A stretch of DNA of 64,000 nucleotides. Source: Coriobacteriia bacterium (GTDB taxonomy: Bacteria > Actinomycetota > Coriobacteriia > Coriobacteriales > Eggerthellaceae). This document shows, one piece after another, positions 17,883 through 27,050 of the stretch. The DNA lies in assembly GCA_030530215.1 (NCBI GenBank), contig JAUMVJ010000002.1, forward strand, positions 1 through 64,000, in the 5' to 3' direction. How positions within the stretch are numbered: the stretch's first letter is position 1; every line of letters starts with the position of its first letter. Under the pieces are notes generated by a model that did not search any database, was not told the origin of the DNA, and saw only the letters and a program-made list of their open reading frames with translations. The position numbers and the translations under genes are program-made.

Positions 17883-19118
17883 ATGAATAAGATCAAAACT
17901 GCTGCTCCAGGCAGCGTATCCAAGTTAAAGAAACTAGTTCGTGCGAGCTTGCACGCCGGCAACGTCGTTCGCGTGAAGACGGCGCCTCTGAACTCGCGTG
18001 TCTCGGGCAGCTGGAAGAAGAAAGCGGCGCCAGCTGCGGGGCCCGCCGCTAAGCGAGGGACATCCGCACCAGCGGTCCCTGCGCAAGATCGGGAGGAGCG
18101 GTCTGCCGCCGTGGCGGGATCGGCCGTCACCGTGCGGAACCTGGGGTCGCAAGCCTCCGTTGCGCAGCAGCCCGCCAAGCTCGCTTTTGGCACAGATGCG
18201 GCTCCTTCCGCCCAGGCAGCCCCTCCTCAAGCATCTGCCCTGAAAAGCAACGTGTTCAACACTGCGCTCTTGTTCGAGGGCGGCTCGATGCGCGGTGCCT
18301 ACACCAGCGCCGTTGCTACCTACTTGCTTGAGCAAGGCGTCTTCTTCAATCAGGTGTACGGCGTTTCGGCGGGTTCAAGCAACTTGGTTAACTACCTGTC
18401 GCGCGACGCCTGGCGCACCTCGGTTTCCTTCACGGAGTTTATGGACGACCCGCGCACGGGAAGCCTGGGCACTTTCCTGCGCGGCAAAGGCGCTTTCAAC
18501 GCCGAGTACATCTATCAGCAGGCGGGTAAGCCCGACGGTGTGATTCCTTTCGATTTTGCCACCTTTAGGCAAAATCCGGCGCAGTGCTGCGTGCCCGCCA
18601 TCGACCGCGACACCGGCGAAGACCTGTACTTCACCAAGGAAGATATGAGCTCGCTCGATCGCCTGACGGTGATGGTGCGCGCTTCTTCAACCTTGCCGAT
18701 GTTCATGCCCGCCCCCGTGATCGACGGGCACGTATGCTACGACGGCGGATTTGCCACGGGTGGCGGCTTGCCCTTGGCCAAGATCGAGGCGGACGGCTTC
18801 GAACATGTGGTGGTTGTGCGCACGCGCAAGCGCGGCTATCGCAAGGACGATCACAACGAATGGGCGCGCGCCTTCTTCCGCGATTACCCTGCGATGCGCC
18901 AGGCGGCCCTTAGCCGCTCGGAGCGCTACAACGCATCCTGCGATCTGCTCGACGAGTGGGAGAAGGATGGTCGTGCCTACGTTTTCTACTGCGACGACCT
19001 GACTCTTTCGGGTACGGAGCGCGATGTGCATCTGCTGAAGGAGAACTTCCAGGCAGGTTACGACCAGATTCGCCGCGATTGGGATGCCTTGATGGAGTAC
19101 GTGCAGAAGTGGGGTTAA
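17883..19118 (+). CDS. Patatin-like phospholipase with long N-terminal extension
   Basis: The C-terminal ~290 residues are a bacterial patatin-type lipid acyl hydrolase (YjjU-like). The oxyanion loop is FEGGSMRGAYTSAV (131-144), the nucleophile is Ser162 in GVSAGSS, and the catalytic aspartate is Asp287 in the DGG motif. Before it lie about 120 residues that are basic and Ala/Pro-rich with no fold I recognise; KLKKLVRASLHAGNVVRVK could form an amphipathic membrane-binding helix. The start is uncertain: ATG 17883 has no ribosome binding site, and either a leaderless message or an internal start is possible. Confidence 0.82.
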   Translation: MNKIKTAAPGSVSKLKKLVRASLHAGNVVRVKTAPLNSRVSGSWKKKAAPAAGPAAKRGTSAPAVPAQDREERSAAVAGSAVTVRNLGSQASVAQQPAKLAFGTDAAPSAQAAPPQASALKSNVFNTALLFEGGSMRGAYTSAVATYLLEQGVFFNQVYGVSAGSSNLVNYLSRDAWRTSVSFTEFMDDPRTGSLGTFLRGKGAFNAEYIYQQAGKPDGVIPFDFATFRQNPAQCCVPAIDRDTGEDLYFTKEDMSSLDRLTVMVRASSTLPMFMPAPVIDGHVCYDGGFATGGGLPLAKIEADGFEHVVVVRTRKRGYRKDDHNEWARAFFRDYPAMRQAALSRSERYNASCDLLDEWEKDGRAYVFYCDDLTLSGTERDVHLLKENFQAGYDQIRRDWDALMEYVQKWG

Positions 19119-19296
19119 GGCGCACTTGGCCCTTTTCGCGCCGTGCCCGCTGAACGCAAACAAGCAACCTTTTTCCCTATGTGAAACAAAAGGAATGCAT
19201 CGTTTCTTAGAATAAGGATGGCTTGCAACCGTGTTTTAGTTATAGGGCATGCAGGCCATGAAACGAATCTCAATTCGGTATGAAAGGGGCTCTTGC

Positions 19297-20028
19297 GTGG
19301 CCTTCAAGATCACGACCTCGGGCGATTCGGCCATCAACGTGGTGTTGTCGGATTCCATTTCCGACGAGGCGAGCAAGCTCGTACGTGCGGCGGTTGATGC
19401 CATCGACAAGGCAAACATTCCCGGCGTCAAAGAGCTGGTCCCCACGTTTTGCTCGGTGATGGTGTGCTACGACCCGGTGCAAATTGGCCATGCCTTGCTT
19501 GTTTCCCAAATTTCAAAGCAGCTTGAATCGCTCAGCTTGGGCGAGGAGGGCACACGTCGTATCTTCGAGATTCCCGTGTGCTACGGCGACGAATTTGGCG
19601 AGGATATCGGTACCGTTATGGCGCATTCGGGCCTAAGCGAGCAAGAAGTCATCGAGCTCCATTCCGGTCACGATTACTTAATCAATATGCTGGGCTTCCT
19701 GCCTGGTTTCGCCTATTTGGGCGGCTTGGACGAGCGCTTGCATACGCCACGTCTGGACGTTCCACGAACAAGCATTCCCGCAGGCAGCGTTGGCATCGGC
19801 GGCGCCCAGACGGGCATCTACCCGCTGGCGAGCCCTGGCGGTTGGCAGCTTATCGGGCGCACGCCCTTGCGCCCCTACGATGCCGATCGCGATGAGCCCA
19901 TTTTGTATGCAGCGGGTGATTATCTTCGCTTCGTCTCCATCACGCGCAGCGAGTACGATCGCATCGCCGCTGAAATCGAGGCCGGCACGTATCGCTGCAC
20001 CGTTATCGAAGAAGGGCCGGTGAGCTAA
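19297..20028 (+). CDS. pxpB: 5-oxoprolinase subunit B
   Basis: The 243-residue protein is of the KipI/PxpB (allophanate hydrolase subunit 1-like) family. With PxpC and PxpA it forms the ATP-dependent prokaryotic 5-oxoprolinase that opens 5-oxoproline to glutamate. Motifs visible are GDSAINVVL at the start, EIPVCYGDEFGEDI near residue 98, and LGFLPGFAYLGGLDERLHTP with PRTSIPAGSVGIGGAQTGIY further on, the family signature. GTG 19297 has AAAGGGG seven bases upstream, which fits better than the ATG at 19249. pxpC starts directly after its stop codon. Confidence 0.92.
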   Translation: MAFKITTSGDSAINVVLSDSISDEASKLVRAAVDAIDKANIPGVKELVPTFCSVMVCYDPVQIGHALLVSQISKQLESLSLGEEGTRRIFEIPVCYGDEFGEDIGTVMAHSGLSEQEVIELHSGHDYLINMLGFLPGFAYLGGLDERLHTPRLDVPRTSIPAGSVGIGGAQTGIYPLASPGGWQLIGRTPLRPYDADRDEPILYAAGDYLRFVSITRSEYDRIAAEIEAGTYRCTVIEEGPVS

Positions 20029-21000
20029 ATGGCCCTGTACGTTTCCAAGCCGGGCATTATGGCAACCATCCAGGACGAGGGTCGCTGGGGTTACTTGGGC
20101 AGCGGTTTTTCGCCTTCGGGCGCCATGGACCAGCGCGCCCGTCGGCGCGCAAACGCTCTTTTGGGCAACCCCGAGGACGCTGCGGTTCTCGAGTTTTGCA
20201 TGATGGGTCCCACCCTTCTTTTCACGCGCGACAGCTTCTTTGCGCTTACGGGCGGCGACTTTGGGGCCACGCTTGATGGCGCACCTATCGCCATGAACCG
20301 CACTATCCCGGTGCGCTCCGGCCAGACGCTTGCCCTTGGGCAAGCAAGGAAGGGTATGTACGGATACCTTGCGGTCATGGGCGGCTTCAATGTCCCTGTG
20401 GTCATGGGTAGCCGTTCCACCAACATGAAAGTTGGCATCGGCGGTCATGAGGGTCGCGCCCTGAAAAAGGACGACCTTCTGTGGGCCTTCGACCAAATTC
20501 CCGGATACAAGCCTGGCATTGCGGCTCGCGACTTCGGATCCGACGACGAGTTCTACCAGTTCGGCAAGCCCGTGGTCGAGGTCCGTGTGATTATGGGCCC
20601 GCAAACCGAGCTTTTCACGCAGGCGGGCATCGATGCCTTCCTTGGCGGGGAGTTCGAGATGACGGCGCAATCCGATCGCATGGGCGCGCGCCTGGAGGGG
20701 CCCGAGGTGGGCACCGTCAACGGCTCCGACATCATTTCCGATGGTATTGCTCTTGGCGCGGTGCAGATTCCCAACCACGGCAAACCCATCATCATGTTGG
20801 CCGACCGCCAGACGACGGGCGGTTACGCGAAGATCGCCACCGTGGCCAGTGTCGACATCCCCAAGTTGGTGCAATGCAAGCCCGGCACGAAGATTCGCTT
20901 CAAGGAAATTTCGGTTGAGCAGGCTCAAGATCTTGTTCGCGCCGAGACGCTTGAAAGGCACGTTCCCGCCGACGTGAAGCAGCAGTTGGCTTCTTTGTAA
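20029..21000 (+). CDS. pxpC: 5-oxoprolinase subunit C (biotin-dependent carboxyltransferase-type)
   Basis: The 323-residue KipA/PxpC-type protein pairs with PxpB. Signature motifs are KPGIMATIQDEGRWGYLGSG at the N-terminus, SGAMDQRARRRANALLGNPE, and near the end DGIALGAVQIPNHGKPIIML followed by DRQTTGGYAKIATV. The start codon directly abuts the pxpB stop, indicating translational coupling. The length fits the family. The role in pyroglutamate cleavage is established for the PxpABC family in other bacteria; here it is inferred from the complete gene set. Confidence 0.93.
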   Translation: MALYVSKPGIMATIQDEGRWGYLGSGFSPSGAMDQRARRRANALLGNPEDAAVLEFCMMGPTLLFTRDSFFALTGGDFGATLDGAPIAMNRTIPVRSGQTLALGQARKGMYGYLAVMGGFNVPVVMGSRSTNMKVGIGGHEGRALKKDDLLWAFDQIPGYKPGIAARDFGSDDEFYQFGKPVVEVRVIMGPQTELFTQAGIDAFLGGEFEMTAQSDRMGARLEGPEVGTVNGSDIISDGIALGAVQIPNHGKPIIMLADRQTTGGYAKIATVASVDIPKLVQCKPGTKIRFKEISVEQAQDLVRAETLERHVPADVKQQLASL

Positions 21001-21048
21001 AAGCAACACGATCGCGGCAAAAGCGCGGTTTTAACTAGGAGGAAAGAA

Positions 21049-21882
21049 ATGAACCAGGTTCCCGCAAAGCCCCAGGGCGTCGACGACGCCGTATGGCAGC
21101 AGATGCTCACTGCGAGCCCCTTGGAGGCGCGCAAGCTCATCCGCGAAGGCAAGTACAGCGCTCCCACGAGCGGCTTGTGCCCCGGTTATGCCCAGGCGAA
21201 CCTTATCGTCCTGCCGCGCGAGCAGGCCTATGACTTCCTTCTGTTCGCTCAGCGCAACCCCAAGCCCTGCCCTTTGCTCGAGGTAACTGAAGTCGGTTCG
21301 CGCGAGGCCAACATCTGCGCCACTGACTGCGACATTGCCACCGACTTCCCTCGTTACCGCATCTATCGCAATGGCGTCATGACTGAGGAAGTAACCGACA
21401 TTTCCGACTACTGGCGCGACGACCTGGTTTCCTTCGTCATCGGCTGCAGCTTTAGTTTCGAGTCCGACTTGATCGAGGCCGGCATCGAGATGCGCCACAA
21501 CACCATGGGACGCAACGTGCCCATGTACCTGACCAACATCGCTTGTAAACCTGCGGGCATGATGAGCGGCAACATGGTGGTTTCCATGCGCCCCTTGCCC
21601 CCTGAGCAGATCGTCCCTGCAGTGCAGCTTTCGGGTGCTATTCCTTCGGTGCACGGTGCTCCGGTGCACATCGGCGACCCTTCACTGATCGGCATCGACG
21701 ACATCATGAAGCCCGATTTCGGCGATCCGGTGGACATTTATCCCGGTGAGACGCCGGTGTTTTGGGCTTGCGGCGTGACCCCGCAGTCCATCGTGATGAA
21801 CGTCAAGCCTGAGTTCGCGATCACCCATGCGCCGGGCCACATGCTCATCACCGATACCAAGAACGTCAATCTGCGCGGTTAG
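21049..21882 (+). CDS. DUF1445 family protein (putative hydro-lyase / D-glutamate cyclase N-domain)
   Basis: The 277-residue protein belongs to the DUF1445 family, often labelled putative hydro-lyase (YcsI-like). The same domain is the N-terminal half of animal DGLUCY. Typical stretches are [37 protein letters not shown], and the C-terminal [29 protein letters not shown] precedes the ATG. It is inserted between pxpC and pxpA, so it likely feeds 5-oxoproline to, or takes a product from, the oxoprolinase. Whether it needs the DUF4392 partner at 3093 is unknown. Confidence 0.88.
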   Translation: MNQVPAKPQGVDDAVWQQMLTASPLEARKLIREGKYSAPTSGLCPGYAQANLIVLPREQAYDFLLFAQRNPKPCPLLEVTEVGSREANICATDCDIATDFPRYRIYRNGVMTEEVTDISDYWRDDLVSFVIGCSFSFESDLIEAGIEMRHNTMGRNVPMYLTNIACKPAGMMSGNMVVSMRPLPPEQIVPAVQLSGAIPSVHGAPVHIGDPSLIGIDDIMKPDFGDPVDIYPGETPVFWACGVTPQSIVMNVKPEFAITHAPGHMLITDTKNVNLRG

Positions 21883-21891
21883 GAAGCCCTT

Positions 21892-22647
21892 ATGGCCAAG
21901 ATCGATCTTAACTGCGACCTGGGCGAGAGCTTCGGTCGCTATACTCTGGGCCTGGATGACCAGGTAATCCCTCTAATCACCAGCGCAAACGTCGCTTGCG
22001 GCATGCACGCAGGCGACCCCGTGGTCATGGCGCGCACGGTTTTTTTGGCAGCAGCCTCGGGCGTGGCCATCGGCGCGCACCCGGGTTACCCCGACCTGCA
22101 GGGTTTCGGGCGCCGCAACATGGCGCTTTCCCCTGATGAGGCCTACGCTTTCGTTCTGTACCAGGTGGCTGCTCTGTCGGGCTTTTGCAAGGCGCAGGGC
22201 GTGGCGCTTCATCACGTGAAGCCTCATGGCCAGCTCTACAACAGCGCCGCTAAAGACGAAGAGCTAGCTGCGGCTATCGCGCGTGCCGTTTATGATGCCG
22301 ACCCCAATTTGGTGCTTGTGGGCCTGGCGGGAAGCAAACTCATCGACGCCGGTCGGGCGCAGGGCCTACGTTGCGCAGGCGAGTTCTTTGCCGATCGCAA
22401 CTACACGAGTGAGGGCGCCCTTGTCCCTCGTAGCCAGGAGAATGCAGTGATCACCGACGAAGACCAGGCGGTAAGCCGCACGGTTGCCGCAGTGAAGTCG
22501 GGCAAGGTTGTGGCTGTCGACGGCACCGAGGTCGCGGTCGACTTCGACACCATCTGCGTGCACGGCGATGGCCCCAAGGCCTTGGCCTTCGTGAAGAAGA
22601 TCCGTGCAGCGCTGGCCGACGCCGGAGTTGAGATAAAAGCGCTCTAG
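21892..22647 (+). CDS. pxpA: 5-oxoprolinase subunit A (LamB/YcsF family)
   Basis: The 251-residue LamB/YcsF-type protein is the third 5-oxoprolinase subunit. Motifs IDLNCDLGESFGRYTLG, SANVACGMHAGDP, IGAHPGYPDLQGFGRR, HHVKPHGQLYN and EFFADRNYTSEGALVPRS are all intact and in order. It starts nine bases after the DUF1445 stop and closes the four-gene pxpB-pxpC-DUF1445-pxpA operon. The YgjP-type peptidase gene follows after 12 bases and may be co-transcribed. Confidence 0.95.
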   Translation: MAKIDLNCDLGESFGRYTLGLDDQVIPLITSANVACGMHAGDPVVMARTVFLAAASGVAIGAHPGYPDLQGFGRRNMALSPDEAYAFVLYQVAALSGFCKAQGVALHHVKPHGQLYNSAAKDEELAAAIARAVYDADPNLVLVGLAGSKLIDAGRAQGLRCAGEFFADRNYTSEGALVPRSQENAVITDEDQAVSRTVAAVKSGKVVAVDGTEVAVDFDTICVHGDGPKALAFVKKIRAALADAGVEIKAL

Positions 22648-22659
22648 GGAAGGTGCCTG

Positions 22660-23214
22660 TTGCCTTCTTTGCTCGAGACCCAGGTCGATGGAATCCCGGT
22701 GCGGGTGGTTCATCGTTCTGGAATGAAAACGATTCGCATCAAGGTGGACGACGCCGGTGTTTGCGTGGTTTCCGCAGCGCCGCATATTTCCAATGAGGAA
22801 ATGCTTTCCTACGTGCACGAGAAGCGTGATTGGATTGCTCGGCATCGCGCGGAGCGCATAGGGTCGCCTTCGTATATTGCCGCCCATGCGAGCAAGAAAG
22901 AGATTGAATCCTGGCGCTCCGTTGTTAAGGCGTGCGTCCCGCCTTTGGTTGCGGAATGGGAGCAGATTCTTGGGGTGAAGGCGGGCACGCTTGCGTACCG
23001 CAATATGACGAGCAAGTGGGGGAGTTGCCAGCCTTCTACGGGGCGCGTGTGCATCAACATCCGCTTGGCTCTTTACCCGCCGGAGTGTCTTGAATATGTG
23101 GTGGTGCATGAGCTGTGCCATCTTCTGCAGGCCAATCATGGGCCGAAGTTCTGGGGACTCATGGACAAGGTCATGCCCGACTGGCGTGAGCGCCAGGCCA
23201 AGTTGCGCGGCTAG
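22660..23214 (+). CDS. YgjP-like (DUF45) metallopeptidase
   Basis: The 184-residue protein carries the YgjP/DUF45 zinc-peptidase fold. The zinc motif is HELCHLLQANHG (HExxH with a third ligand after HGPKFW), preceded by the typical MTSKWGSC and VCINIRLALYPPECLEYVV. The likely start is TTG 22660 with GGAAGG upstream. It sits just behind pxpA without a visible terminator. The physiological substrate of this family is poorly known, so the link to the oxoprolinase operon is only positional. Confidence 0.87.
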   Translation: MPSLLETQVDGIPVRVVHRSGMKTIRIKVDDAGVCVVSAAPHISNEEMLSYVHEKRDWIARHRAERIGSPSYIAAHASKKEIESWRSVVKACVPPLVAEWEQILGVKAGTLAYRNMTSKWGSCQPSTGRVCINIRLALYPPECLEYVVVHELCHLLQANHGPKFWGLMDKVMPDWRERQAKLRG

Positions 23215-23297
23215 GCTCTTAGGCGGCCGTCTTGGCTTTTGCTCTTTCAGCGGGTTTGCATGGATAATGGTTCGCATTGACCGACCAAAGGATTGCT

Positions 23298-24119
23298 ATG
23301 CAGTCGTTCCTTGACTCACATATTCACTTGGACTTCATGGAGGGCGCTCCCGAAATTGCCCTGCGCGCGGCTGAACTTGAGCGCAAACTGCTCGCAAATT
23401 CCATCAGCCCCTATGGCTTCATGAAGCTAAGGATGCGCTTTCCCGGCAATCCTTGGATAAAACCTGCCTTAGGCTTTCATCCCTGGTGGGTGGCCGCCGG
23501 TGTGTTGCAGCCGGCCGACTTGCTTTTGTTCGAGCGGCTTGCCCCCGAGGCCCCGTTCATCGGCGAGGTAGGTCTGGATTTCATGGGCCCGCGCAAGGAA
23601 AGTGCCCAAGACCAGCTGGATGCTTTCGATCGCATTATTGAAGCCTGCGTGCAGCCTCTGGCGTGCCCACCGGCAACCGAGCGTTATCAGCGCGTTGTCA
23701 GCATTCATGCCGTGAAATCGGCGGCCGCAGTGCTCGATGTTCTTGAGCGCTGGGACGCCACCGGCAGCAATGTTTGCGTTTTCCATTGGTTCACCGGCAC
23801 AAGCGATGAACTTCAGCGGGCGATCTCGCTCGGCTGTTTCTTCAGCGTGGGCGAGCGCATGCTTCGCTCTAAGAAGGGACGCGCTTACGTCAACGCAATA
23901 CCCCCCGAGCGCATTCTTCTAGAGACTGACGCGCCGGGAAGCATCGATACGGCGCCCTGGGATTCTGCGCTCTTTGCCGGTGAAGCTCCTATTCCCGACG
24001 CGCGCATTGCCGCCAAGAGCTGCGACGAGTGGGAGGCGAGCCTTCTGCGCACGGCAAATTTGTACGAAGAGGCAACAGGCCGTGCCCTGCCAGCCGCCCT
24101 GCAATGGATGGAGCGCTAA
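23298..24119 (+). CDS. TatD-family metal-dependent hydrolase
   Basis: The 273-residue protein is a TatD-type amidohydrolase-fold enzyme (DNase-like). Metal and active-site motifs appear in order: DSHIHLDF, ALGFHPWW, GEVGLDFMGP, SIHAVKSA, VFHWFTGT and LLETDAPGS. ATG 23298 is preceded by CAAAGG; the in-frame TTG 23277 is rejected. The stop overlaps the next start (TAATG), so it is coupled to the nucleotidyltransferase gene. Family members act on DNA or RNA ends; the exact substrate is unknown. Confidence 0.88.
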   Translation: MQSFLDSHIHLDFMEGAPEIALRAAELERKLLANSISPYGFMKLRMRFPGNPWIKPALGFHPWWVAAGVLQPADLLLFERLAPEAPFIGEVGLDFMGPRKESAQDQLDAFDRIIEACVQPLACPPATERYQRVVSIHAVKSAAAVLDVLERWDATGSNVCVFHWFTGTSDELQRAISLGCFFSVGERMLRSKKGRAYVNAIPPERILLETDAPGSIDTAPWDSALFAGEAPIPDARIAAKSCDEWEASLLRTANLYEEATGRALPAALQWMER

Positions 24120-25624
24120 TGGCGCGCAAGAAACCAAGCAAAGAAACCTCTGAGTTTTCGCCGGCGACTTGTGAGGGCCATGTTTTAGTTTGCGGCGGTT
24201 CGGCGGCGTCGAAGGACGCCGACCCCGCAAACTCGCGCAAGGAATCGGCGAAGCTTGAGGCCGCAGCAGCGCTGCAGAGGGATCTTGCGATGGCGCGCAC
24301 CATCGCGCGTTTGGTTGACGAACGGGGAGGTCGCACCTTTTTCGTGGGTGGCTGCGTGCGCGACAAGCTTATGGGCATTCAAGCCAAGGACCTTGACCTG
24401 GAGGTTCACGGGATCGAGCCCGCCTGTTTACGTGAGCTGCTTGAAGGGCTTGGCCATTGCTCCGAGCGCGGTGCGAGCTTCGGCATTTTGGCGCTCGACG
24501 GCTATGGCCTGGACATCGCGCAGCCTCGGCGCGAGCGTGCAATAGGCGTGCATCATACGGATTTCGAGGTTGACGTCGATCCTTTCATCGGTACTTACGA
24601 GGCGGCCATCAGGCGCGATTTCACCATTAACGCCCTGATGGAGGACGTGCTAACCGGCGAGGTGATCGACCACTTCAACGGTGTAGCCGATCTTCAGGCG
24701 GGTATTTTGCGTCATGTGAGCGAAGCTAGCTTTGCCGAAGACCCCTTGCGCGTTTTGCGCGCGGCCCAGTTCGCGGCACGTTTTGAGTTTAAGCTTGCGC
24801 CCGAGACCATTTCTTTGTGCAGCACGATGGATTTGACCGCGCTTTCGAAGGAGCGCGTGATGGGGGAGCTCGAAAAAGCCCTGCTTAAAGCAGAGCGCCC
24901 GTCCCTGTTTTTCGAGACCTTGCGTGAAATGGAACAGCTTGACACATGGTTTCCCGAGGTCGCGGCTTTGGTCGGCGTTCAGCAACCGCCGCAATATCAT
25001 CCCGAGGGTGACGTGTGGGCACATACCATGTGCGTGATCGACCAGGCTGTCAAGTCGCGCGACCAGGCTACCTGGCCTTTGGCCTTCATGCTCGCCGCGC
25101 TTGCCCACGATTTCGGCAAGCCTGCCACAACCGAGCTGATCGATGGACGCTGGCGTGCCTTCGGCCACGAAAACGAAGGAGTCGCAGTGGCCCACGTTTT
25201 CATTCGCCGCCTAACTGCCGAGCGGAAGCTTGCCACCTACGTTGAGAGCATGGTCAAGCTGCATATGCGCCCCAATGCTATCGTCGGATGCGCCAAGAAA
25301 GCGAAGTCCTTCAACCGTCTGTTTGATTCCTCGGTTTCGCCCGAGGACCTTCTTCTTATTGCGAAGTCGGATTATCTGGGCTGTGGGGGAACCTCCGCGG
25401 AAGCTTACTCAAAAACGGAGGAAGCCCTGCGCGGGCGTCTGGCGGACTATCGCGAGCTGATGGCGCGCCCCCATGTGACCGGCGAGGATTTGATTAAAGC
25501 CGGTCTGAAGCCCGGGCCTCAGTTTTCCGAGGCGCTTGCCTATGCCCATAAGATGCGTTTGGCGGGTATTGCGAAAGAGCGCGTTCTTCAAAGCACGCTC
25601 GGCTACGTGCGCACCCTGAAATAG
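24119..25624 (+). CDS. CCA tRNA nucleotidyltransferase / poly(A) polymerase family with HD domain
   Basis: The 501-residue protein has a class II nucleotidyltransferase head domain (FFVGGCVRDKLMGIQAKDLDLEV, with the DLD metal motif; RRDFTINALM; the ERVMGELEKAL region) and a C-terminal HD phosphohydrolase-like domain (ALAHDFGKPATTE). It could add CCA to tRNA or have a repair role like the E. coli Cca HD form. About 50 low-complexity residues precede the head domain. The start overlaps the tatD stop. A second Cca elsewhere in the genome cannot be excluded. Confidence 0.85.
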   Translation: MARKKPSKETSEFSPATCEGHVLVCGGSAASKDADPANSRKESAKLEAAAALQRDLAMARTIARLVDERGGRTFFVGGCVRDKLMGIQAKDLDLEVHGIEPACLRELLEGLGHCSERGASFGILALDGYGLDIAQPRRERAIGVHHTDFEVDVDPFIGTYEAAIRRDFTINALMEDVLTGEVIDHFNGVADLQAGILRHVSEASFAEDPLRVLRAAQFAARFEFKLAPETISLCSTMDLTALSKERVMGELEKALLKAERPSLFFETLREMEQLDTWFPEVAALVGVQQPPQYHPEGDVWAHTMCVIDQAVKSRDQATWPLAFMLAALAHDFGKPATTELIDGRWRAFGHENEGVAVAHVFIRRLTAERKLATYVESMVKLHMRPNAIVGCAKKAKSFNRLFDSSVSPEDLLLIAKSDYLGCGGTSAEAYSKTEEALRGRLADYRELMARPHVTGEDLIKAGLKPGPQFSEALAYAHKMRLAGIAKERVLQSTLGYVRTLK

Positions 25625-25999
25625 CTTGGGGCGGCTGTCCCACGATACCTTTGACGCCGGGGCGTTCTTGGTTTGCGGTCCGTCGCTTCATTTTATGGCG
25701 CGTCCCTGTTTGTTTCAGCGCGTCTAGTTTTTTAGCGCCTTCCGCCGTTCGCCCGCCGTGAGCGGCGCTGTTGGCCGGGCGCTTACATCCTCTTCAGGCG
25801 CATAGCGTGTCAGAGGCGCCGCCTGCCCTGGGCTAGCTTAGTTCCTGCATGCTCGGATGCTAGGCTCGATGTGCGATTTTCGCGCCGGGCACTCCAAACG
25901 GATAGCCTCGGGCGACAGCCTTGATGGCACGGCATCTGTTAGTGGGCCCAAGCGCGAAGCCATCTTCAAACCCTTTTGCTTTTATATGAAGGAGCGAGC
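25625..25999. other. Gene-free spacer upstream of a dehydrogenase gene
   Basis: About 375 GC-rich bases without a credible coding frame, tRNA or recognisable riboswitch. Several short inverted repeats exist but none with a T-run that would make a convincing terminator. The promoter of the next gene is not obvious. Confidence 0.4.
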
Positions 26000-26962
26000 A
26001 TGAAAATCTCCGTTGTCGAACCCTTGGGAATCCCGAATGCCGACCTTGAGGCCTTGCTGGTCCGCGCCTGTGCCAACTTCAAGGCGACAGGCGAGGACGT
26101 GGAGATTGTTACCCACGAGGATCGCAAGGAAGACGAAGCTAGCCTTATCGAGCGCAGCGCCGATGCTGATATCGTGGTCGTCTCCAACATCAAATACCCC
26201 GCATCCGTCATGCAGGCCAACCCCAATCTCAAATACATCTGCGTCGCCTTCACCGGTTACGATCACATCGATATGGACTATTGCCGCGCCCAGGGCATCA
26301 AGGTTGCCAATTGCGCGGGCTATTCCACCACTGCTGTTGCCGAGCTGGTGTTTGCCTTGGCCATCGATTTGATGCGCAACGTCCTGCCGTGCGACCAGGC
26401 CGTCCGCGCAGGTGGCACCAAGGCCGGTTTGGTGGGCCCCGAGCTTGAGGGCAAGCGCTTCGGCATCATTGGCCTGGGCGCTATTGGCTCGCGCGTGGCG
26501 AAGATTGCGCAGGCCTTCGACTGCGAGGTCGTAGCTTGCAATCGCAGCCCCAAGGAGCTTCCGGGTGTGCAGATGCTCAGCCTCGAGGAGCTCTTGAGCA
26601 CCTCCGACATCATCAGCGTGCATGTCCCTCAAAACGCCCAGACCATCGGCATGATCGGCGCGGAGCAGCTGAAGCTCTGCAAGCCGAGTGCCTATTTCAT
26701 CAACTGCGCACGTGGTCCCATCGTCGACTCCCAGGCCTTGGCCGATGCCCTGAACGAAGGTCGCCTGGCCGGTGCCGGCATCGACGTTTTCGAGACCGAG
26801 CCGCCCATCGCCGCCGAGCATCCACTTCTCTCTGCGAAGAACGTGGTGGCAACCCCGCATATCGCCTTCGCAAGCTATCAGGCTTTCGAAAAGCGCGCCG
26901 TCATTATCGCGAACAACGTCGAATCCTATTTGGCGGGCGCTCCCGAAAACCTGGTTTCGTAG
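26000..26962 (+). CDS. D-isomer-specific 2-hydroxyacid dehydrogenase
   Basis: The 320-residue NAD(P)-dependent dehydrogenase reduces 2-oxo acids to D-2-hydroxyacids or the reverse. The Rossmann motif is GIIGLGAIGSRVAKI (about residues 154-168). The catalytic arginine lies in NCARGPIVD, the glutamate in DVFETEPP and the histidine in TPHIAF. ATG 26000 has GAAGGAG upstream. It stands as a single gene before thrS. The substrate (hydroxypyruvate, D-lactate or another) cannot be told. A second member of the superfamily is at 31722. Confidence 0.87.
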   Translation: MKISVVEPLGIPNADLEALLVRACANFKATGEDVEIVTHEDRKEDEASLIERSADADIVVVSNIKYPASVMQANPNLKYICVAFTGYDHIDMDYCRAQGIKVANCAGYSTTAVAELVFALAIDLMRNVLPCDQAVRAGGTKAGLVGPELEGKRFGIIGLGAIGSRVAKIAQAFDCEVVACNRSPKELPGVQMLSLEELLSTSDIISVHVPQNAQTIGMIGAEQLKLCKPSAYFINCARGPIVDSQALADALNEGRLAGAGIDVFETEPPIAAEHPLLSAKNVVATPHIAFASYQAFEKRAVIIANNVESYLAGAPENLVS

Positions 26963-27050
26963 TTTCCTGTGCTTGCATCGCGGGCCTTTGTTCGCGGTGG
27001 TATAGTGTGGGTTCGTATATTTCTTACTCTGCCGGAAGGAGCGCGCAGCG

